The position numbers and the translations under genes are program-made. Source: JACCTU01 sp963737405 (GTDB lineage: Bacteria > Actinomycetota > Thermoleophilia > Gaiellales > Gaiellaceae). Taken from it: a stretch of DNA of 64,000 nt. The notes beneath the pieces are model-generated. The model did not search any database, was not told where the DNA came from, and saw nothing but the letters and a program-made list of their open reading frames with translations. Location: assembly GCA_963737405.1 (NCBI GenBank), contig CAVTSL010000002.1, positions 31,693 to 95,692 of the forward strand. Reading direction: 5' to 3'. This document shows positions 42,700-52,568 of this stretch, piece after piece (within the stretch, counting starts at the first letter, position 1; each line of letters opens with the position of its first letter).

Positions 42700-44361
42700 T
42701 CAGGTTTGCTGCCGAAGCCCTGCGACTCCGCCTCCCGCTCGGCTGCGGCGACGCGGTCCACTGGAGGTTGAGGGGATCGCGATGGATGACGGCACGCCTT
42801 CACCGATTTCGGCCGCGCCGGCAGTCTCGCGGAGCGGCACGTCCCGGAGCCGCCAGGCCAGGCCGAACGCGACGACCATCACGGCGGAGGCCGTCAGGAA
42901 GACCGGATGAAGCGCGACGGCGACGGCCGTGACGTACACCTCGTGGATCGCCGCAGGCAGGTGCTGGATGGCAGCGGGGCTCGCCTGCGCGGGCGCGTGT
43001 GCGCCGGCCGGGAGACGGCGCGTGAGCTCGCGGCCCAGCTCGTTCGTGAAGATCGCGCCGAAGGCGGCCACGCCGATCGAGCCGCCGACCTGCCGGAACA
43101 GGGTCGCGCCCGAGGTAGCGACACCGAGCAGCCGGTAGTCGACCGCGTTCTGTGCGGCGAGCACGAGCACCTGCATCACGAGACCGAGGCCGAGACCGAG
43201 CAGCAGCATGTAGCCGGCCGCGACCTCCGTCGCCGTGGCAACCTCGAGCGTCGAGAGCAGGTACAGCGCGACGGCCGCGATCGCGGTGCCGGCGATCGGA
43301 AACGCGCGGTAGCGCCCGTAGCGAGAGATCAGCAAGCCGCTCGCCGTCGAGGTGACGAGGACGCCGAGCATCATCGGCGTCATCAGCAGCCCAGAGTCGG
43401 TCGCGCTGTGGCCCTTGACGATCTGCAGGTAGAGCGGGACGAAGGTGACGGAGCCGAAGAGCGCGAATCCGACGCCGAATCCGATCGCGCTCGTCGTCCT
43501 GAACGTCATGTTGCGAAAGAGCTCCGGCGGCAGGATCGGCTCTTCGGCGCGCTTCTCGATGAGCGGGAACAGCGCGAGCAGCACAACGCCGGCGCCGATC
43601 GCCGCGAGCATCCCCGGCGCGTCCCAGGCGTAGCTCGTGCCGCCGAGGCTCGTGTAGAGGATGACGCCCGACAGCCCGGCGGCGAGGACGATCGTCCCGA
43701 GCCAGTCGATCCGATGCCGCGTCGTCACCTGCCGCGAGCGAAATGTGGTCGCGATCACTGCCAGCGCGACGAGGCCGAGCGGAAGGTTGACGTAGAAGAT
43801 CCACTGCCAGGAGAGGTTGTCGACGAAGAAGCCGCCGAGCAGTGGACCGGCGACGACCGAGATGCCGAACACGCCGCCGAACAGGCCCTGATAGCGGCCG
43901 CGATCGCGAGGCGCGACAAGGTCGCCTACGACAGCCATCGCCACCACGAGCAAACCGCCCCCGCCGAGCCCCTGGATCGCTCTGAACGCGATCAGCTGCG
44001 GCATGCTCTGCGCCAGCCCGCACAGGGCCGAGCCGACGAGGAAGAGCACGAGCGCGAACTGGAGGACGCGCTTGCGGCCGTAGAGATCGCCGAGCTTCCC
44101 GTACAGCGGCCCGACCACCGTCGACGCGAGCAGATACGAGGTCACCACCCAGGAGAGGTGCTCGAGGCCGCCGAGGTCGCCGACGATCGTCGGCAGCGCC
44201 GTCGACACGATCGTCTGGTCGAGTGACGCGACGAAGAGGACGAGGAGTAGCGCGCCGAAGATCAGGCGCCGCTGACGCGCGGACGTTTCAGTCACGGAAG
44301 TGCCGCCCATCGGCGTCGCCTGCGGCGCCACCGTCGTCCGTTCAGTTGCTGTCGTAGTCAT
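42700..44361 (-). CDS. MFS multidrug exporter, DHA2 (EmrB/QacA) type
   Basis: 553 residues from the ATG at 44361 (GGGAG site). It has 14 membrane helices. The N-terminal motif D1 is SLDQTIVSTALPTIVGDLGG, motif A is GKLGDLYGRKRVLQF, and motif C is FGISVVAGPLLGGFFVDNLS. It pumps out amphiphilic compounds using the proton gradient. The frame is open far upstream into two other genes, but that is a side effect of base composition and the HdeD frameshift. Confidence 0.93.
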   Translation of the reverse strand: MTTTATERTTVAPQATPMGGTSVTETSARQRRLIFGALLLVLFVASLDQTIVSTALPTIVGDLGGLEHLSWVVTSYLLASTVVGPLYGKLGDLYGRKRVLQFALVLFLVGSALCGLAQSMPQLIAFRAIQGLGGGGLLVVAMAVVGDLVAPRDRGRYQGLFGGVFGISVVAGPLLGGFFVDNLSWQWIFYVNLPLGLVALAVIATTFRSRQVTTRHRIDWLGTIVLAAGLSGVILYTSLGGTSYAWDAPGMLAAIGAGVVLLALFPLIEKRAEEPILPPELFRNMTFRTTSAIGFGVGFALFGSVTFVPLYLQIVKGHSATDSGLLMTPMMLGVLVTSTASGLLISRYGRYRAFPIAGTAIAAVALYLLSTLEVATATEVAAGYMLLLGLGLGLVMQVLVLAAQNAVDYRLLGVATSGATLFRQVGGSIGVAAFGAIFTNELGRELTRRLPAGAHAPAQASPAAIQHLPAAIHEVYVTAVAVALHPVFLTASAVMVVAFGLAWRLRDVPLRETAGAAEIGEGVPSSIAIPSTSSGPRRRSRAGGGVAGLRQQT

Positions 44362-44471
44362 CGCATCTCCCTGTTCGAGGAATCCGCGATGCACGTTGGC
44401 GGAGAGCGATGCCACGCCAATGCCAAGCCGCCGGCGTCCGCTGCCGCCGAGGCCGTTCGGGAGGAGGGCTG

Positions 44472-45026
44472 TTACTGGATGAGCCGTTCGGCGGCGAGCA
44501 GGAGGACCGCGAGCACTCCTTCGCCCCCGGCGAGCGCGACGGCTGTGAGCCGGCTTCCTCCGGCGCGTCGCGCCGCGGCGAATCCCCACGAGACGACCTG
44601 CACCAGGGCCGCTGCAAGTGCCAGCGCCGCGCCCGTCTCGCGAGACCATGCTCCGACCCACGCGAGCCCGAGCAGAATCGACGGGAGAGCGGCAGCTTCG
44701 ACGAGCGGCCACTCCCGACGCGCGATCAAGAACATGTCGCGAGGCCGGAACGCCTTGCCGAGGCGTATTCGCTCGCCGATGGCATCGGACCACACGTGCG
44801 CCGCCCAGTAGACCAGCATCGCGCCGAGCAACGATGCGGTCATCGTTCGTGCACCCGCCCCCGACTCGTACGCGACGCCGATCACCGATGCGACGAGGAA
44901 CGACCCGTAGACGGCCGCGCCGAAGCGGACGTCTCGGTCGAGGACGGGTGGCAGGTCGGCAGATGCACGCGGAGCCGGCGAGCTGGTCGCCGGCTCCGAG
45001 GACGTGCGGTCGAGCAGATCGACCAT
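44472..45026 (-). CDS. Membrane protein of unknown function
   Basis: 184 residues from the ATG at 45026 (a TTG codon precedes it). Four to five membrane helices (VYGSFLVASVIGVAYESGAG, ASLLGAMLVYWAAHVWSDAI, LTAVALAGGEGVLAVLLLAA). The HdeD gene upstream probably ends TGATG over this start, so the two are coupled. No family identified. Confidence 0.7.
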   Translation of the reverse strand: MVDLLDRTSSEPATSSPAPRASADLPPVLDRDVRFGAAVYGSFLVASVIGVAYESGAGARTMTASLLGAMLVYWAAHVWSDAIGERIRLGKAFRPRDMFLIARREWPLVEAAALPSILLGLAWVGAWSRETGAALALAAALVQVVSWGFAAARRAGGSRLTAVALAGGEGVLAVLLLAAERLIQ

Positions 45027-45657
45027 CAATGCGACAGCTCGGGCGGCGTCGTGAGCGACTGCCGGCGCGACGCGAAGGTCTCTTCACCTTCCGCTCGAGC
45101 AGCTTCCCACCGGCGATCGAGACGACGAGCTCGCTGATCCCGGTGACGAGCGCGAAGGCCGCGATCAGTCCGAGCACGGCGAGCGCACCTGCGCCCGGCT
45201 CCGCGAAGATCACGATCCCGAAGACGATCGCGACGAGGCCCGTCAGGATCATCAACGCCGTGTCGCGACCGTCCAGGGGAAGCCGGAACGACGCGACGAC
45301 GCAGAGGATCCCGAACGCAACGGCATACGCGCCGATCACGTACAGGAGCGTGAGCGCCGAGAGGTCGGGCCAGGCGAAGACCAGCACGCCGACGGTGATC
45401 CCGAGAATGCCCCTCAGAATCAGCCACGCGCGCTCCTCCTTCGCCTGCGCGGTGAACGCAGTGCCGAACTCGAGGATGCCCGTAGCGAGCGTGTAGGCGC
45501 CGAACAGGATCGTGAGCGCGTAGACGCTGATGTCGGGCCAGGCGAGAACCATCACGCCGAACACGACGGAGGCCAGGCCGTGCAGGCCGAGCACCCACCG
45601 CATCTTCGTAACCTGCGTCCGCAAAGTCTTCGCGGCGCGGTCGAACATCGTTTCCAT
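45026..45657 (-). CDS. HdeD/DUF308 family membrane protein, 3' end frameshifted
   Basis: About 190-210 residues, six membrane helices in three pairs with the repeated pattern of DUF308 (GLASVVFGVMVLAWPDISVY; RGILGITVGVLVFAWPDLSA; GLVAIVFGIVIFAEPGAGAL). The frame loses sense after GGKLLERKVK near 45085 and runs on with no stop. A one-base deletion there would give ETFASRRQSLTTPPELSH and TGA at 45026, overlapping the next ATG; a one-base insertion would instead give TGA at 45084. HdeD-like proteins are linked to acid or stress tolerance. Confidence 0.8.
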
Positions 45658-45772
45658 CTCCTACCTCCGTTCCGTTGCTGTCAGTTGCACGACGAAGCGT
45701 GCGCGGCGTGAATGCCAAACCGCTGCCACGGCCGCGTTTCCTGCTGCCAGGGCGCGTTCTCGCCCCGCGGCT

Positions 45773-46303
45773 TCAGTTGAGCGTCGTCGGCAGTTCGTCG
45801 GCCTTCCGTTCGAGCTCGTCGCGAGCTGCGCTGACGTGGTTCCTTTGCTCGTGCCAGGCGCCGTTGACGTCCTCGCGTGCCTGCGCGAGGCGGTCGTGGA
45901 CTGCGATCCGCTCGGTGCGGACATCGGCAATCGCAGCCTCGACCCGCGCGCGCGCACTGCCGGCCTTCGCGGCCGTCGCCTGCACACGCTCGAGGTAGAC
46001 GCCCCAGCTGCGGAGCTCGTCCTCGACGGCGGCCGCGAATGTCGTCCACTCATCGGAGATGTCTGCGACCAGCGCGTTCTCGGCGACCGCGAGCCTCGTT
46101 CTCAGCTGGCCGAGCTTCTCCTCGATCTCTTTCGGGGCCTCGCGGGCCGCGGCCAGGACGGATGCCTCCTCCCGGCGCAGCGCGTCGAGATGCCGCCAGA
46201 TCCGTGAGCTATCCGCAGCGGCACCACTGTGCGCGAATGCGTGCAGCCGGTCGATCCGGCGGCGGGCGTCCTCAATCGGGTCTTTGATCGTGCTTGTGCT
46301 CAT
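45773..46303 (-). CDS. Coiled-coil protein of unknown function
   Basis: 176 residues from the ATG at 46303, behind a perfect AGGAGG. Nearly all helical with long heptad stretches (PKEIEEKLGQLRTRLAVAEN, EDELRSWGVYLERVQATAAK), no membrane segment. It may be a structural or stress-related cytoplasmic protein; not identified. Confidence 0.7.
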   Translation of the reverse strand: MSTSTIKDPIEDARRRIDRLHAFAHSGAAADSSRIWRHLDALRREEASVLAAAREAPKEIEEKLGQLRTRLAVAENALVADISDEWTTFAAAVEDELRSWGVYLERVQATAAKAGSARARVEAAIADVRTERIAVHDRLAQAREDVNGAWHEQRNHVSAARDELERKADELPTTLN

Positions 46304-46398
46304 GCTCGAGCCTCCTGTCGAGTCTGTCTTCTGACCCACGAAGGCTCGTCACAGCCGATGCCAACGCTCTGCCAGGCGCGGCGGCGCGTCTGCCGGCC

Positions 46399-49257
46399 CT
46401 AGGTGCGTGCGGTGTCGGGGCGGGGCTCGGCGATCTCGGCCAGCCCACGCTCCGCCGCCGTCGCCGGGTTCCCGGCGAGCGCGACGAAAAGGCTCTCGCG
46501 CGCCTGGTGCGGCCGTTCCATCGTCGACCACCCGATGACCTCGCGGAACAGGCGATCGGCTTCGTCAGTGTTTCCGGACGCCGCGGCAATCCAAGCGAGC
46601 TGGACACGTGCCTGGGCCGCGACCCACGGCGCTTGGGCTGCTTCTGCTGCCGCGAGGGCCTGCTGCTGGAGGTCCTCGGCATTGCTCAGATCGCCGTTCG
46701 CGAGAGCGATCGCTCCGAGTCCGGCGAGAGCGAACGCCGCGTGGTCGCCGAATCCGATTCGCCCGGCGAGCTCGAACGCCCGCTGGTACGCATCCACCGC
46801 GGCCGCGTCTTCGCCGCGTCGGTCGGCGGCCCACGCTTCCAGCAGCAGCACCGGGGCGCGAAACGCGTCGTATCCGACCGCGTCAGCGTGACGGCGTGCG
46901 ACCGAGGCGGTTGCAGTGACGGCAGATACGTCGCCCGCGTGCGCCGCACCGATCGCGCGAATGAGGCTGCTCGCCGCGATGCCCCAGTCGTCTCCAGCTG
47001 CCTCGAACGCGGCGGCCGCGTCGTCCGCCATCGCGGCAGCGCGTTCAACCTCGCCCGATTGTCCAAGGGCAAGCGCGAGCATCAGTTCAGCGAAGCCGCG
47101 CTGCCACGACGCCGCAACGGTCGCGGCGAGCGAAACCGCGCGTTCGCCGGCCACGAGCGCGGAACCGACATCGAACTCTTCGGTTGCGATGTAGCAGATG
47201 TCGGCGAGCTGCTCGATCCGCAACTCGACGGGAGCGTCGTCGTCCGTGGCGGAGAGAGCGAGCTCGAGGAACCGCCGCCCCTCGGAGACGCGGTCGGCCA
47301 GCGCGAAGTACCACCCCAACGTCCCGAGTCGAACCGCGACGCCAGGGTCGGGCGCGTCGCGAGCGTACGCCAGCGCCGCCCAGAGATTGTCGTTTTCGAG
47401 CTCCAGGCGACGTTCCCAGCGCAGCCATTCCGACCCGCGTAGCTCGACACGCGCCTCGTCGGCGAGCGCCGCGAAGTATTCGGCGTGCGCGCCGCGGACG
47501 GCGGCGAGCGCGCCGCTCTCGACGAGGCGTTCGAGCAGGTACTCGCGGACCGTGTCGAGCATGTCGTAGCGAGCGGCGCCATCCGCGAACGACGCCGACA
47601 CGATCGACTTGTCGACCAGCGCCGCGACGAGATACGCGACAGTCGCCTCGTTGAGGCCGTGCCTCGCCGCGAGGGCGACGAGCGAGGGCAGGGATGCGCC
47701 GCCACGGTGGACGGCCAGCTGCTGGAGCACCGTCTTCTCGTCCCCGTGCAAGAGGTCGTAGCTCCATTCCACCAGGCCCCGGAGCGCCGTGCTGGTTGGG
47801 TCGGAGACCGGGCTGTCGCGGAGGAGCACCGCGCGCCGCTCGAGCACGGCGACGAGCTCACCGAGACCGAGCACGTTCACGCGCGCCGCGGCGAGCTCGA
47901 TCGCAAGCGGCAACCCGTCGACGCGCCGGGCGATCTCGCCGGCGAGCGCGACAGCCTCCGCGTCGGCCTCGAATCCGGGACGTGCCGCGCGCGCACGCTC
48001 GAGGAAGAGCTCGACAGCCGCGGCTTCGAGCGGCACGACGGGGAGCCTCACCTCGCTCGTGACGTGGAGCGCTTCGCGGCTCGTCGCCAGGATCCGGACC
48101 TGCGGGCACTCCGCGAGGACGGTCGACACGATCCGCGCTGCCTCGTCGAGCACGTGCTCGCACGCGTCGAGGACGAGCAGAACCGCTGCGTGACGAAGCC
48201 GAGAAGCCACGCGCGCGAGCGGGTCGGCGCCGCGGGCGTCGACGGCGTGTGCAAGAAGTCGCACGCCATCCTCCGCGCCGCCCGCGCGCGCGAAGTCGAC
48301 GAGCCAGATGCCGTCCGGATACTCGTCCTCGAGCGAGCGCGCCGTCTCGACCGCGAGTCGGCTCTTGCCCACGCCGGGTGGGCCGGTGAGCGTCACCTGG
48401 CGGTGCCGACGGAGCAGCACTGCGACCTGGACGAGCTCGTCCTCGCGGCCGACAAACGACGTAGACGGCGCAGGGAGGTTGCCGCGGCGGCTTCCGGCCG
48501 CGGAAACCACGGCGATTGCCGGGTCGTGCGCGAGGATCGCCTCCTGGATGCGCCGGAGCTCAGGTCCCGGCTCGAGGCCAAGCTCGTCCGCCAGCACACT
48601 CCGCGCTTCCTGGAACGCCTCGAGCGCGTCCGCCTGCCGCCCGCTTCGGTAGAGCGCCAGCATCAGCTGGCCCCACAGCCGCTCCCTGAACGCGTTTTCT
48701 GCGACCGCCGAGCGCAGCGCCGCGACCAGCTCCCGGTGCTCCCCGAGCGCGAGCGCAACCTCGAACTGCTCCTCGAGCGCGTCCACACGCAACGTCTCGA
48801 GTCGACGCGCCTCGGCGTCGAACCACGCCGTGCCGGTGAGGCCCTGCAAGGCCGAACCCCGCCAGAGGTCGAGCGCCGCCGCAACCGCGTCCGCCGCGGC
48901 CCGCGCGTCGCCGTCACGCAATGCGCCGCGCGTCTCCGCCAGCAGCTCCTCGAACCGCACGGCATCCACATGCGCGTCGTTCAACGAATACCCATCGGCC
49001 GAGCCGGCGATCGCCGCCTCTCCCAGCGCGGCGCGAAGACGTGCGATGTGGTGGTGGAGCGCATTGCGCGGGGCGGACGGGAGCTGTTCCCCCCAGAGGC
49101 CGTCGACGAGTGCGTCGACGTCGACGACGCGACCATCTCGGAGCGCGAGCATCGCCAGCAAGGCTTGCCGCTTCGCTCCGCCCACGTCCGCAACCCTTCC
49201 GTCCGCGAGCACCTCGAACGGACCGAGAAGCCGGACCTCCAGCCGTGCGTGCGTCAC
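46399..49257 (-). CDS. BTAD/STAND (AfsR/SARP-type) transcriptional regulator
   Basis: 952 residues, GTG at 49257. Domains in order: OmpR-like winged helix (RLEVRLLGPFEVLADGRVAD), bacterial transcriptional activator domain (LWGQLMLALYRSGRQADALE), NB-ARC-like STAND NTPase (Walker A GPPGVGKSRLAVE; Walker B AVLLVLDACEHV; RVDGLPLAIELAAARV), then a C-terminal TPR array. It probably oligomerises on a signal and activates neighbouring genes. No biosynthetic cluster is visible, so the target is unknown. Confidence 0.92.
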   Translation of the reverse strand: MTHARLEVRLLGPFEVLADGRVADVGGAKRQALLAMLALRDGRVVDVDALVDGLWGEQLPSAPRNALHHHIARLRAALGEAAIAGSADGYSLNDAHVDAVRFEELLAETRGALRDGDARAAADAVAAALDLWRGSALQGLTGTAWFDAEARRLETLRVDALEEQFEVALALGEHRELVAALRSAVAENAFRERLWGQLMLALYRSGRQADALEAFQEARSVLADELGLEPGPELRRIQEAILAHDPAIAVVSAAGSRRGNLPAPSTSFVGREDELVQVAVLLRRHRQVTLTGPPGVGKSRLAVETARSLEDEYPDGIWLVDFARAGGAEDGVRLLAHAVDARGADPLARVASRLRHAAVLLVLDACEHVLDEAARIVSTVLAECPQVRILATSREALHVTSEVRLPVVPLEAAAVELFLERARAARPGFEADAEAVALAGEIARRVDGLPLAIELAAARVNVLGLGELVAVLERRAVLLRDSPVSDPTSTALRGLVEWSYDLLHGDEKTVLQQLAVHRGGASLPSLVALAARHGLNEATVAYLVAALVDKSIVSASFADGAARYDMLDTVREYLLERLVESGALAAVRGAHAEYFAALADEARVELRGSEWLRWERRLELENDNLWAALAYARDAPDPGVAVRLGTLGWYFALADRVSEGRRFLELALSATDDDAPVELRIEQLADICYIATEEFDVGSALVAGERAVSLAATVAASWQRGFAELMLALALGQSGEVERAAAMADDAAAAFEAAGDDWGIAASSLIRAIGAAHAGDVSAVTATASVARRHADAVGYDAFRAPVLLLEAWAADRRGEDAAAVDAYQRAFELAGRIGFGDHAAFALAGLGAIALANGDLSNAEDLQQQALAAAEAAQAPWVAAQARVQLAWIAAASGNTDEADRLFREVIGWSTMERPHQARESLFVALAGNPATAAERGLAEIAEPRPDTART

Positions 49258-49390
49258 CGTTTCATGCTTCCTCCATCGAGTCTCCCACGCCCCGGCGCCG
49301 GCATCCAGGCCACCGCTCGCCGGTCGCTCCGGCTTCGCCGCGCCGCATGACGCCCAACGCCTGGGCGGCGGCGGATCCGCCACAGCGCCA

Positions 49391-50193
49391 GTGCTCTTTG
49401 TCAACCCGAGGTCCGGCGGCGGCAAGGCAGCCCGCGCCCGCCTCCCCGAGCGGGCACGCGAGCGCGGCATCGACGTGGTCGTCCTCGCGCCCCGGCGACG
49501 ACCTCCCGTCGCTCGTCGACCAGGCCGTGGCGGACGGGGCTGACGCGCTCGGCGTCGCCGGCGGCGATGGGTCGCTCGCCGTCGCGGCCGCGGCCGCGCT
49601 CACGCACGAGCTTCCGTTCGTCTGTGTGCCCGCCGGTACCCGTAACCACTTCGCGCTCGACGTCGGCGTTGACCGCGGGACCTCGTCGGCTCGCTGGACG
49701 CCTTCACCCACGGCGTCGAGCGCCGGATCGACGTAGGCGAGGTGAACGGCCGCCTCTTCCTCAACAACGTGTCGCTCGGGATCTACGGCGACGCAGTTCG
49801 GCGGCCGGGGTACCGCGACGCCAAGGCGCGCACGCTCGCGCAAGACGGCGGCGCAAGTCCTCGGCCCGAGCGCCCCGGCGGCCGGACTGGAGGTCGTGGA
49901 CGACCGCGGCCGCTCCCATCGCGACGCGGCGGTCGTGCTCGTCTCGAACAACCCGTACTCGCTCGAGCCGCCGCTCCAGCCGGGGACGCGCTCGGCCCTC
50001 GACAGCGGGCAGCTCGGCGTCATCGTGCTCGACCGTCCGAGCGCGGGCCCGAGCGCCGAGCGGGCGTGGACGGCGAAGCAGCTCGAGGTGACAGCCACCG
50101 CTCCAGTGCACGCGGGCATCGACGGGGAGGCCGTCAAGCTCGAGGCGCCGCTGCGATTCGTGATCCGGCCGCTCGCCCTCCGCGTCCGGCTGA
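49391..50193 (+). pseudogene. Diacylglycerol kinase/LCB5-family lipid kinase, multiply frameshifted
   Basis: Pieces of one DAGK catalytic protein lie in consecutive frames: LFVNPRSGGGKAARARLPE, then (after ~49495) GDDLPSLVDQAVADGADALG with the GGDGSLAVA motif and PAGTRNHFALDVGVDR, then (after ~49690) DLVGSLDAFTHGVERRIDVG and NGRLFLNNVSLGIYGDAVRR, then (after ~49841) AAQVLGPSAPAAGLEVVDDR to FVIRPLALRV. A fourth shift near 50185 is needed to reach TGA at 50191. All motifs survive, so decay is recent or the sequence has indel errors here. GTG at 49391 is the likely start. Confidence 0.8.
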
Positions 50194-50211
50194 TACAGGC
50201 CGTAGAACGAC

Positions 50212-50244
50212 GAAGCCCGCCGGCCTTCACGGCCGACGGGCTTC
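50212..50244. terminator. Bidirectional terminator hairpin
   Basis: GAAGCCCGCCGGCC / GGCCGACGGGCTTC, 14 bp with one mismatch and a 5-base loop, between the converging lipid-kinase and DUF1269 genes. Confidence 0.75.
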
Positions 50245-50264
50245 GGTCGGCGGCGCCGCGTGCG

Positions 50265-50870
50265 TCAGGAGACGTGGAGCTTCTCCTTCAGCTTGCCCAC
50301 GCGCTCCTCGACGCCGGCGTGAAGCTCGGCCTTGCGCGTCTCGCGCAGGGTCCGCCGCGCCTCACGCGCAGCCGCGTCCGCCGCCTCCTCGGCCGCCTCG
50401 AGCTCGTCCATGACCTCTGCGGCCGACCGGCGGGTCACTTCGCCGCCCAGCTTGGACATCTCCGCGTCGATGACCTCGCCCGCCGGCTCCTCCACCTCTG
50501 CGATCACGGCGGTCGACTCAGGCGGAATCGCCTGGCCCAGAACCGTGAGCGCCTCGTCGGAGGTGACTGCGCGATCCACGTCGAACGCGCCGCCCATCAG
50601 GGCGCCGGCGCCCCAGCCGACCAGAGCACCGACCGGCCCGCCGAGCACGCCGACGAGCATCCCGATCAGCGAGCCGCTCGCCGTCCCGACGAGACCGACG
50701 TTGTCGGCGCTCTCCGGGATGCGCAGCTCGCCCTGAGCCGTGCGCTCCACGACCGCCGCGGACTCGAGGCCGATCCGCCCCTGCGCGTCGCACTCCTTCA
50801 GCACGCTCAGCGCCTGGTAGGCCTTGCTCGGCTCCGTGAACCGAACGACCACCACGTTTTCCTGAGGCAT
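50265..50870 (-). CDS. DUF1269-like protein
   Basis: 201 residues from the ATG at 50870 (AAAGGAG site). The N-terminus (MPQENVVVVRFTEPSKAYQA, then LKECDAQGRIGLESAAVVER) and the glycine-rich hydrophobic stretch GSLIGMLVGVLGGPVGALVG match DUF1269/TM2-loop membrane-associated proteins. The C-terminus is a charged coiled coil. Function unknown. Confidence 0.8.
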   Translation of the reverse strand: MPQENVVVVRFTEPSKAYQALSVLKECDAQGRIGLESAAVVERTAQGELRIPESADNVGLVGTASGSLIGMLVGVLGGPVGALVGWGAGALMGGAFDVDRAVTSDEALTVLGQAIPPESTAVIAEVEEPAGEVIDAEMSKLGGEVTRRSAAEVMDELEAAEEAADAAAREARRTLRETRKAELHAGVEERVGKLKEKLHVS

Positions 50871-51140
50871 ACCCACTCCTTTCACTCGAACATCGATGAC
50901 GAGCTCAATCTGGCGGGGGTCGCTGCCAAACCGATGCCACGCAGTGCCGCGCCGCTGCCACCGCGCGCGCGAGGAAGCGAACGTCGTCTGCATGCCAGGC
51001 AGACGGGTGGCGATGCTGCCGAATGATTGACGTGAATCACCGCGTGTCGGCGCTCTGCTCGAGCGCGCCCGTCCGCCTACCGCGTTGACCCGAGGCGTTC
51101 AGATGGGGCCACTTTCTGCGATACATCACGGTGACGGCCG

Positions 51141-51980
51141 ATGGATGCTCCGTTCGATCTTGTCGAGAATCAGGTTGTCGCGGCGATCACGATCGGCGGC
51201 CGCGGACCCTTTGCTTGCTTGCTCGATACGGCGGTCGCACCATCGGTTGTCGATCTGGCGCTTGCGCACGAGCTCGGCCTGTCCGTCCGCGACGATGTGC
51301 CCGGTGAGGTAGCCGGTCAAGGAAGCGAGGGCGCCACCTTCTACCCCTCGGAGCTCCCGGACGTTCGGCTTGGCGAGCTCGAGATCGGTGACGTCGAGGC
51401 GGTCGCCGCCGATCTCTCGCGGCTCGGGTCGAAGCTGAACCGGCCGCTGCACGCGATCCTCGGGCAGAGCTTTTTCGAGGGGCGAGTGGTGCAGATCGAC
51501 TACCGGAACCGGCGTGTCCGCCTGAACCCGCACGGGTTCGAACGTGGACTGCGTGCGAACATCGAGGGCGCCGCCGACCTCACTCCGGTCGTCACGGTGC
51601 AGGTGAACGCTGCGAGCGTGCCGGTCGTGCTCGACACAGGCTCGAGTCTGACGCTGGGGATCTACCTGGAATCAGTCGAGAAGCTCGGGCTCGGTGAGGC
51701 GCTCGCCGGTGCGACCCCGCGGGCATCCATGGGTGCGCGCGGCCACATCGACGCGTCCGAAGGTGTCGTCGACTCGCTTGTGCTCGGAGACGTTCGGCTC
51801 AGTCCGGCTGCCGCGGTGTTCCTGCCCCGGCCGCACGGAGATCCGACCCGCGCGCTCGGCAATCTCGGCAACGGGTTCCTGCAGCACACCGTGCTCACGC
51901 TCGACTACCCGCGGCGCGAGCTCTACATCGCCGCGGCGACCGGCGACGGCACGCAGCCTGGCGTGCGCACGCAACCCTGA
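51141..51980 (+). CDS. Bilobal retropepsin-like aspartyl protease
   Basis: 279 residues. Two related retropepsin folds are in tandem. The first has PFACLLDTAVAPSVVDLAL (DTA in place of DTG), the second VPVVLDTGSSLTLGIYL. Each is followed by a strand pair and a hydrophobic-G-x-x-F/L motif (HAILGQSFFEG; LGNLGNGFLQH). A single chain could make its own active site. No signal peptide, so probably cytoplasmic. Confidence 0.8.
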   Translation: MDAPFDLVENQVVAAITIGGRGPFACLLDTAVAPSVVDLALAHELGLSVRDDVPGEVAGQGSEGATFYPSELPDVRLGELEIGDVEAVAADLSRLGSKLNRPLHAILGQSFFEGRVVQIDYRNRRVRLNPHGFERGLRANIEGAADLTPVVTVQVNAASVPVVLDTGSSLTLGIYLESVEKLGLGEALAGATPRASMGARGHIDASEGVVDSLVLGDVRLSPAAAVFLPRPHGDPTRALGNLGNGFLQHTVLTLDYPRRELYIAAATGDGTQPGVRTQP

Positions 51981-52568
51981 CCGATGAGTCTGAACAACGC
52001 GTCACCTCGCGACGACGGAGCACTGGCCCTTGCGCTCGGTCATCTAGCGATCCACATGGTCCTGCCCGGGCCCAAGAAGGCGCGAGGCCACCCAGGGGTC
52101 GAGGGGCGGCCTCGCGTGTGGCTCGGGCTGCGGCCCTCCCGAGCACAAGGTCACAGAGCGTATGCCGCGCCGTACGCCGGCGAACAGGACCACTTCGGAA
52201 CGCGCGTTCCGGGGGTCACTCGGCTGAGTCGAGGCTCCCGCGCACGCCTGCCCGCAACGGGGTAGTGAGCTACGGACGCAACGTACGCGGGGACCCCGGC
52301 CGTCGATCCTAGTTCTCCGTCGCCACGACGAGAAGGGCCTGCGTGTGTGGGTTCGCTCGCGTTCCGAACCCGACGACCGGCAACGCCGGCTTTCCGGGAC
52401 CGAACGGAATCTTGTCGCCTATCGGCCGGTCAGGCACGGCTGATCTGAGCGTGGCAGGTCGGCGCGACCGCGACGCGGCGGGCTCGACCAAGGACCTCCG
52501 CTCAAGCGAAGGACGCTCGCGCATGCGGCGGATTCGTTTCCCGAACGGACGAAACACGAGGGGTGTCT
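51981..52568. other. Gene-poor stretch (588 nt)
   Basis: No confident gene. It holds a 9-bp perfect hairpin CGCGAGGCC / GGCCTCGCG (52081-52116) that may terminate the upstream protease gene. An 82-codon minus-strand frame at 52309-52557 (ending KIPFGPGKPALPVVGFG...) lacks a ribosome site and was not accepted. GC content is lower than in the left half of the window. Confidence 0.5.

Noticed and set aside
42700..45657. One 985-codon frame covering HdeD, an intermediate region and the MFS exporter
   Set aside because: The middle 250 codons are Arg/Pro-rich nonsense, a real membrane gene occupies another frame there, and the MFS part has its own ATG and ribosome site. The run-on is due to high GC and a frameshift at the HdeD end.
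52309..52557. 82-codon minus-strand frame
   Set aside because: No ribosome site, basic low-information N-terminus, no recognisable domain.
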